From assembly GCA_002862265.1 (NCBI GenBank), contig PKCQ01000595.1:1-9625 (forward strand): 9,625 bases of DNA, given 5' to 3'. Both the position numbers and the translations under genes were made by a program. Positions 6,807-9,625 of this stretch are shown one piece after another. Origin of the DNA: Planctomycetaceae bacterium. GTDB taxonomy: Bacteria; Planctomycetota; Planctomycetia; Pirellulales; Pirellulaceae. Each line of letters opens with the position of its first letter. Position 1 is the stretch's first letter. The notes beneath the pieces are model-generated. The model was not told the DNA's origin. It saw only the letters and a list, made by a program, of their open reading frames with translations, and did not search any database.

Positions 6807-6828
6807 ACCACAATGAATGCATTGTGGT
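6807..6828. promoter_or_regulatory. Perfect 9-base inverted repeat upstream of the CCA-adding enzyme gene
   Basis: ACCACAATG at 6807-6815 and CATTGTGGT at 6820-6828 are exact reverse complements around a four-base AATG spacer. The repeat ends 12 bases before the earliest possible start codon (6794) and 45 bases before the preferred one (6761). It could be an operator or an mRNA leader hairpin. No T run follows it in the minus direction, which argues against a terminator. Confidence 0.5.
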
Positions 6829-6988
6829 TCGTCCACGCAAGCCCAGATGTCAAGATTTACTGGACAGGCAGAGTTTGCCGGTCGATAAAGCTTTGCGGGG
6901 GGGCTGATTCCGGCGCTAATTGCCGAGAAAGCCCAGTCCATTGCGACGCATCAACTGAGTTGCAAGGACTTTGACTCGGACTCACTGG

Positions 6989-6998
6989 TCACATGTGA
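6989..6998. promoter_or_regulatory. 10-base palindrome upstream of the Cys-rich lipoprotein
   Basis: TCACATGTGA is a perfect palindrome 36 bases before the lipoprotein start codon. Its TGTGA and TCACA halves resemble CRP/FNR-type half sites, but they lie back to back rather than with the usual six-base spacer. A role as an operator is only a guess. Confidence 0.25.
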
Positions 6999-7034
6999 TC
7001 CGTACTAGCATTTCGGAATCAAGGAAGTTCAGCA

Positions 7035-7697
7035 ATGCCCATTGGCCACCATCCCTTGCGAAAGCGTTTGGTTTCAATTTTCATCTACCTCGTATCATGC
7101 GTCGTAGTTATCAACTTTGCAGGATGCTGTTGTGTGCCTCCGGCCCGAAGCTGCTCCTCAGCTGGCTTGATGTGTGGTGGAGGCTGCAACAGTGGTTTGG
7201 ATCCGCGATTCAACTCCGGTGCACTTTCGAATTGCGACAACTGTGCTGACTGTGCTGAGTGTGCGACTGGGCGATTGCACGGCATTGCCGGTCTAATTTC
7301 TCAGGCAAGTTGCAATGGCGCCTGTGGCGAAGTCTACGTGGGTGAATGGCTCAGCGAGCCGCCTTGCCCAGATGACTGTGGTTACAACTGCGGTGGCGGT
7401 GGAGACTGCGGAAGTTGTCGACCGGTTCTCACCACACTGCGACTTCTCTGGGGGCGACCTTACAGCACTTGCTGCAGCTCACCAGGTTGCACCGATTACG
7501 ATTCCGCTACAGGTGAGAAGATGACAGGCGAGATAGAGTACTATCCAGCGCATGAAATGTCTGACGTTACGCCGGCTCCGCAGATTGAAGAGCCAACACC
7601 AGCTCCCGATCCGCAAGTCAGAAAAGCTCGACTCAACCCCGCACAACAGCGTCAGTCTGTCCGCCAGGCAAACTACAAGCGAGTCGTCAGGCAGTAA
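7035..7697 (+). CDS. Cys-rich predicted lipoprotein, planctomycete type
   Basis: This is a 220-residue protein with 21 cysteines. The N-terminus is basic (H-H-P-L-R-K-R), then hydrophobic to residue 29, and ends in F-A-G-C, a plausible lipobox with Cys31 as the lipidated residue. Two more cysteines follow at once. The mature part carries closely spaced cysteines (C-D-N-C-A-D-C-A-E-C near residue 68), then G-E-V-Y-V-G-E-W-L-S-E-P-P and C-P-D-D-C-G-Y-N-C. The last 60 residues are Pro/Gln/Arg-rich and free of Cys, ending in basic residues. From memory, planctomycetes have a family with a similar Y-x-G-E-W-x-S-x-P-P core and paired cysteines; I could not search for it. An envelope location is inferred. 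The function is unknown; disulfide cross-linking of the cell surface or metal binding are both possible. The start is well supported by AAGGAAG seven bases before the ATG. Confidence 0.85.
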   Translation: MPIGHHPLRKRLVSIFIYLVSCVVVINFAGCCCVPPARSCSSAGLMCGGGCNSGLDPRFNSGALSNCDNCADCAECATGRLHGIAGLISQASCNGACGEVYVGEWLSEPPCPDDCGYNCGGGGDCGSCRPVLTTLRLLWGRPYSTCCSSPGCTDYDSATGEKMTGEIEYYPAHEMSDVTPAPQIEEPTPAPDPQVRKARLNPAQQRQSVRQANYKRVVRQ

Positions 7698-7802
7698 TCC
7701 GCAGAAAGCCAGTAGGGAAAGGCGCCCAGCCTTGTTATTGCCTGCCTCTGAGACACTTTGCGCGTGACTTTGCACGCTCCCTATATACGGGGTGAAAACG
7801 AC

Positions 7803-7831
7803 AAAAGGCTGCTAAAACTGCTGCCTTTTTT
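7803..7831. terminator. Bidirectional terminator between convergent genes
   Basis: AAAAGGC at 7803-7809 pairs with GCCTTTT at 7823-7829 around a 13-base loop, and T continues to 7831. The complement also gives a T run after the stem on the minus strand. It sits between the lipoprotein gene ending at 7697 and the minus-strand PH-domain gene ending at 7862, so it can serve both. Confidence 0.7.
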
Positions 7832-7861
7832 CATCTGGTGAAGCGTGCGATTGCCCGCAGC

Positions 7862-8440
7862 CTAGATAGCTTCGATGTGCAAGCTACGTCGACGTCTTTC
7901 TTCACGTCGCACATCATCAATCAAGGTCGCAATCTCATTGACCTTGTCGATTCCTTGAAGGACCAACTCAGGGTGTGTGCGGTCGCTGCCCGTAATACGG
8001 ATCTGACCAACACCGAGCACCCGTTGAATGATGCCTTGCGAAAAGCTGACATCATCGATATCGATCACTTCGATTCTATCTGTTGTCCGCTTAAAGATGC
8101 CTTCTTGATGGATAAATCGCTGGGTGGTCAACTCGTAGCTCATCCCGATTCGGCGATATAGATATAAGCCAATCACAAAAATCCAAAGAGCCACAATGAC
8201 AGCCCCGAGGATGGACCAAATCATCCCAGCCTGATCACCAGAAACAAACAGAAAACCGACAATAAGTAACGCCACAGAAATGACAGCCGTTATGATCCAC
8301 GAACCATACATTGCCTTAGGCGAATAACCACCTTTCCACAGGCTACGTTCCGGTGGGATATCGAGTGCGGCGTCCTTTTTTTCAGCGGCTGCTGAAGCAA
8401 ATTGATCGCGTGGCGGGGATTCGGAATTTGGTTCGGACAT
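7862..8440 (-). CDS. PH domain-containing membrane protein (bPH2 type)
   Basis: This is a 192-residue protein with a hydrophilic N-terminal tail of about 45 residues rich in Ser, Pro, Glu and Ala. Two membrane segments follow, at about 47-67 and 73-95. The C-terminal domain (about 100-180) begins Y-E-L-T-T-Q-R-F-I and continues E-G-I-F-K-R-T-T-D-R-I-E-V-I-D-I-D-D-V, then G-V-G-Q-I-R-I-T. This is the bacterial PH-like (YdbS/YdbT, PF03703) pattern. The segment order, two helices then the domain on the cytoplasmic side, is typical. The role of such proteins is not well defined; membrane stress links are suggested for some. I start it at the ATG at 8440, preceded by the purine-rich GAGAGAAGA; an upstream in-frame start at 8518 would add an unlikely Cys/His/Arg-rich stretch. 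The tail ends in a run of Arg and Glu. It appears to be a single-gene unit. Confidence 0.88.
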   Translation of the reverse strand: MSEPNSESPPRDQFASAAAEKKDAALDIPPERSLWKGGYSPKAMYGSWIITAVISVALLIVGFLFVSGDQAGMIWSILGAVIVALWIFVIGLYLYRRIGMSYELTTQRFIHQEGIFKRTTDRIEVIDIDDVSFSQGIIQRVLGVGQIRITGSDRTHPELVLQGIDKVNEIATLIDDVRREERRRRSLHIEAI

Positions 8441-8536
8441 TCTTCTCTCTCGTCGATTCTTGTGAACGCTTTTGGAGCTGGAATGAAGTTTGCAACAGGC
8501 GTGAACAGCGACGATCACGGTTCCCTCATAGTGCCT

Positions 8537-8564
8537 AGTTTACGGAATTCCAGATCCGTCACAA
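8537..8564 (-). promoter_or_regulatory. Candidate promoter of the PH-domain gene
   Basis: Read on the minus strand, TTGTGA (8564-8559) and TAAACT (8542-8537) each match four of six consensus sigma-70 positions with a 16-base spacer. The site lies about 100 bases upstream of the ATG at 8440. The fit is moderate. Confidence 0.35.
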
Positions 8565-8689
8565 AGGTATAGGGCGGAAATTTCCAGGTCCGAGGGCGCG
8601 GGGCCAAAGCTCGACCGGAATTAGCGCTACATGATTCTCCTCAACAATTTGCGTCCCGTGCAATCGACATTTTTTTGCAGAGGTACTGA

Positions 8690-8712
8690 ATTCGAACTTT
8701 TACATTTCGAAT
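8690..8712. promoter_or_regulatory. Inverted repeat upstream of nrdR
   Basis: ATTCGAA at 8690-8696 and TTCGAAT at 8706-8712 are exact reverse complements with a nine-base spacer, and both contain the palindrome TTCGAA. A TAGAAT that could be a -10 box follows at 8719-8724. The arrangement suits a dimeric regulator's operator for nrdR, but it does not match the NrdR box I remember, so autoregulation is not claimed. Confidence 0.4.
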
Positions 8713-8816
8713 CCCGTGTAGAATTCGTGTGTACTCAACGCAAGACTCCCTAGGAAAATCCTCTTGCTGCAGATCTGCTTGTCTTCGTTTCCTCCGCCTT
8801 ACGTCTACATGTCATC

Positions 8817-9296
8817 ATGATTTGTCCTCATTGCGGATCTGATAATGACAAAGTCATCGACTCGAGAGCTTGCGAGGATGGACGAGCGATCAGGCGCAGA
8901 CGATTTTGCAATAACTGCAACCACCGTTTTACTACCTACGAACGTGTAGAGCAGTATGCGATGCAGGTAGTGAAGAAACACGAAAATACACGAGAACCCT
9001 TTTCTAGAGAGAAAATCGAGAAGGGCTTGGAAAGAGCGTGTTGGAAACGCCCTATCAGCAGCGAACGCATCCGAGCCGCTGCCGCCCAAATCGAGGCCGA
9101 CATCCGGTCAGAGTATGAATCTGAGATCCCCAGTTCTGTGATCGGCCATATGGTGATGCAGAGTCTCGCTGATCTTGATCAAATCGCTTACGTCCGGTTT
9201 GCGAGCGTTTATCGTGAATTCAAAAGCGTTGAAGAATTCATGAACGAGCTTCAACCCCTGCGATCTCCCGACGTATCGCAAGAAGGTCCACGTTAG
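8817..9296 (+). CDS. nrdR: Transcriptional repressor NrdR
   Basis: NrdR senses ATP and dATP and represses ribonucleotide reductase genes. The 159-residue length is typical. The N-terminal zinc ribbon has C3-x2-C6 and C31-x2-C34, with D-S-R at 15-17 and the family stretch I-R-R-R-R-F-C-N-N-C ending R-F-T-T-Y-E at 37-42. An ATP-cone domain covers about 49-139, with F-S-R-E-K-I-E-K-G-L and the K-R-P-I motif, and a conserved A-Y-V-R-F-A-S-V-Y-R-E-F close to the C-terminus. No reductase gene is in the window, so the targets lie elsewhere. The ATG at 8817 is fixed by the conserved M-x-C-P start. It has no Shine-Dalgarno sequence, and a three-codon ORF (ATG TCA TCA TGA, 8809-8820) overlaps the start as ATGA. 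Confidence 0.97.
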   Translation: MICPHCGSDNDKVIDSRACEDGRAIRRRRFCNNCNHRFTTYERVEQYAMQVVKKHENTREPFSREKIEKGLERACWKRPISSERIRAAAAQIEADIRSEYESEIPSSVIGHMVMQSLADLDQIAYVRFASVYREFKSVEEFMNELQPLRSPDVSQEGPR

Positions 9297-9480
9297 GTAA
9301 GTTTCCGCTGTTAACGTGGTCCAGCCGCTCTCACAGGCAATGAAAAAGCACGGTGATCGAACGACTACGGGCCTATTTTTTGCCCTCGGCCGAAATGCAA
9401 AATGCAAGTTGGTTCATTGCGACGTACTAACGATTAAGTTTTTTGACCAGACGATGACGCAAGGGGCGATCGCGGAAGTG

Positions 9481-9625
9481 TTAAGCCATCCGCGCCACAG
9501 AAAAGTTGGCGATCTGTTTCAAGCCCTGCCAGTACTCATTGCTGCTGGCTCTGCCCAGACACGCAATAGCTCCATCGGCCTGTCCCTCTGCAATCTCGCG
9601 AGTGAACTCCGAAGGCCGGTGAGCA
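9481..9625 (-). CDS. C-terminal end of an unrecognised gene running off the right edge
   Basis: On the minus strand, a frame enters from the window edge and stays open for 47 residues to a TAA at 9483-9481. The peptide is protein-like, including P-S-E-F-T-R-E-I-A-E-G-Q-A-D-G-A-I-A, then S-N-E-Y-W-Q-G-L-K-Q-I-A-N-F. I do not recognise a family. The exact antisense frame on the plus strand is also open, from 9301 to the edge, with an ATG at 9340; its peptide is rich in Leu, Ser, Arg and His. By my hand count over 9481-9624, the minus frame has about 60% purine and 40% G at first codon positions, against about 52% and 27% for the plus frame. That favours the minus strand, but the call stays uncertain. 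Bases 9297-9480 then hold no clear feature. Confidence 0.45.
   Translation of the reverse strand, partial: AHRPSEFTREIAEGQADGAIACLGRASSNEYWQGLKQIANFSVARMA

Larger units (their letters stand above)
8441..8816. other. Divergent intergenic region between the PH-domain gene and nrdR
   Basis: This 376-base region must hold promoters for both divergent genes. Candidate elements are a minus-strand promoter (8537-8564) and an inverted repeat (8690-8712). There is also a ten-base palindrome GCAGATCTGC at 8769-8778. The last 60 bases before nrdR are rich in T and C and lack a Shine-Dalgarno sequence. I see no small gene here. Confidence 0.6.

Noticed and set aside
1..9625. Novel defence, mobile or biosynthetic system
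   Set aside because: No nuclease, helicase, transposase, integrase, toxin-antitoxin or biosynthetic cluster genes are visible; the recognisable genes are housekeeping and envelope proteins in separate units.

Overview
The window looks like an ordinary stretch of a planctomycete chromosome, probably from the Pirellula/Rhodopirellula side of the phylum. The basis is gene content and protein style, not a search. It carries a DUF4254 protein, a Cys-rich lipoprotein of a type I associate with planctomycetes, a secreted protein ending in a Gly/Met tail, and genes standing singly on alternating strands. Base composition is near balanced. Housekeeping genes (an LptF/LptG-type permease, a CCA-adding enzyme, nrdR) alternate with envelope and secreted proteins of unknown function.

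Layout, left to right. Bases 1-830 (+) are the 3' part of a secreted-type protein with a YfaP/DUF2135-like beta domain and a glycine-rich tail, followed by a hairpin terminator. On the minus strand a DUF4254 gene (2818-2216) reads toward an LptF/LptG family permease (2085-937); they are about 130 bases apart and may share a transcript. A signal-peptide protein of unknown function (3100-4059, +) ends at a very strong terminator. A gene-poor stretch of about 1.4 kb follows (4121-5528). It holds a possible small or decayed gene, a hairpin with a T run, a 14-base tandem repeat, a promoter-like site ahead of one or two tiny ORFs, and a perfect 19-base duplication. Then come the CCA-adding enzyme (6761-5529, -), the Cys-rich lipoprotein (7035-7697, +), a convergent bidirectional terminator, and a PH-domain membrane protein (8440-7862, -). 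nrdR (8817-9296, +) comes next, and the right edge holds the probable C-terminal end of a minus-strand gene.

The genes do not form one pathway. The only plausible functional pair is DUF4254 with the LptF/LptG permease, both linked to lipopolysaccharide or surface glycans. I found no CRISPR array, transposase, integrase, toxin-antitoxin pair, rRNA or tRNA, and nothing that amounts to a clear new defence or biosynthetic system. The most interesting material is the repeat-bearing 4.1-5.5 kb stretch, the Cys-rich lipoprotein, and several inverted repeats placed just upstream of genes.
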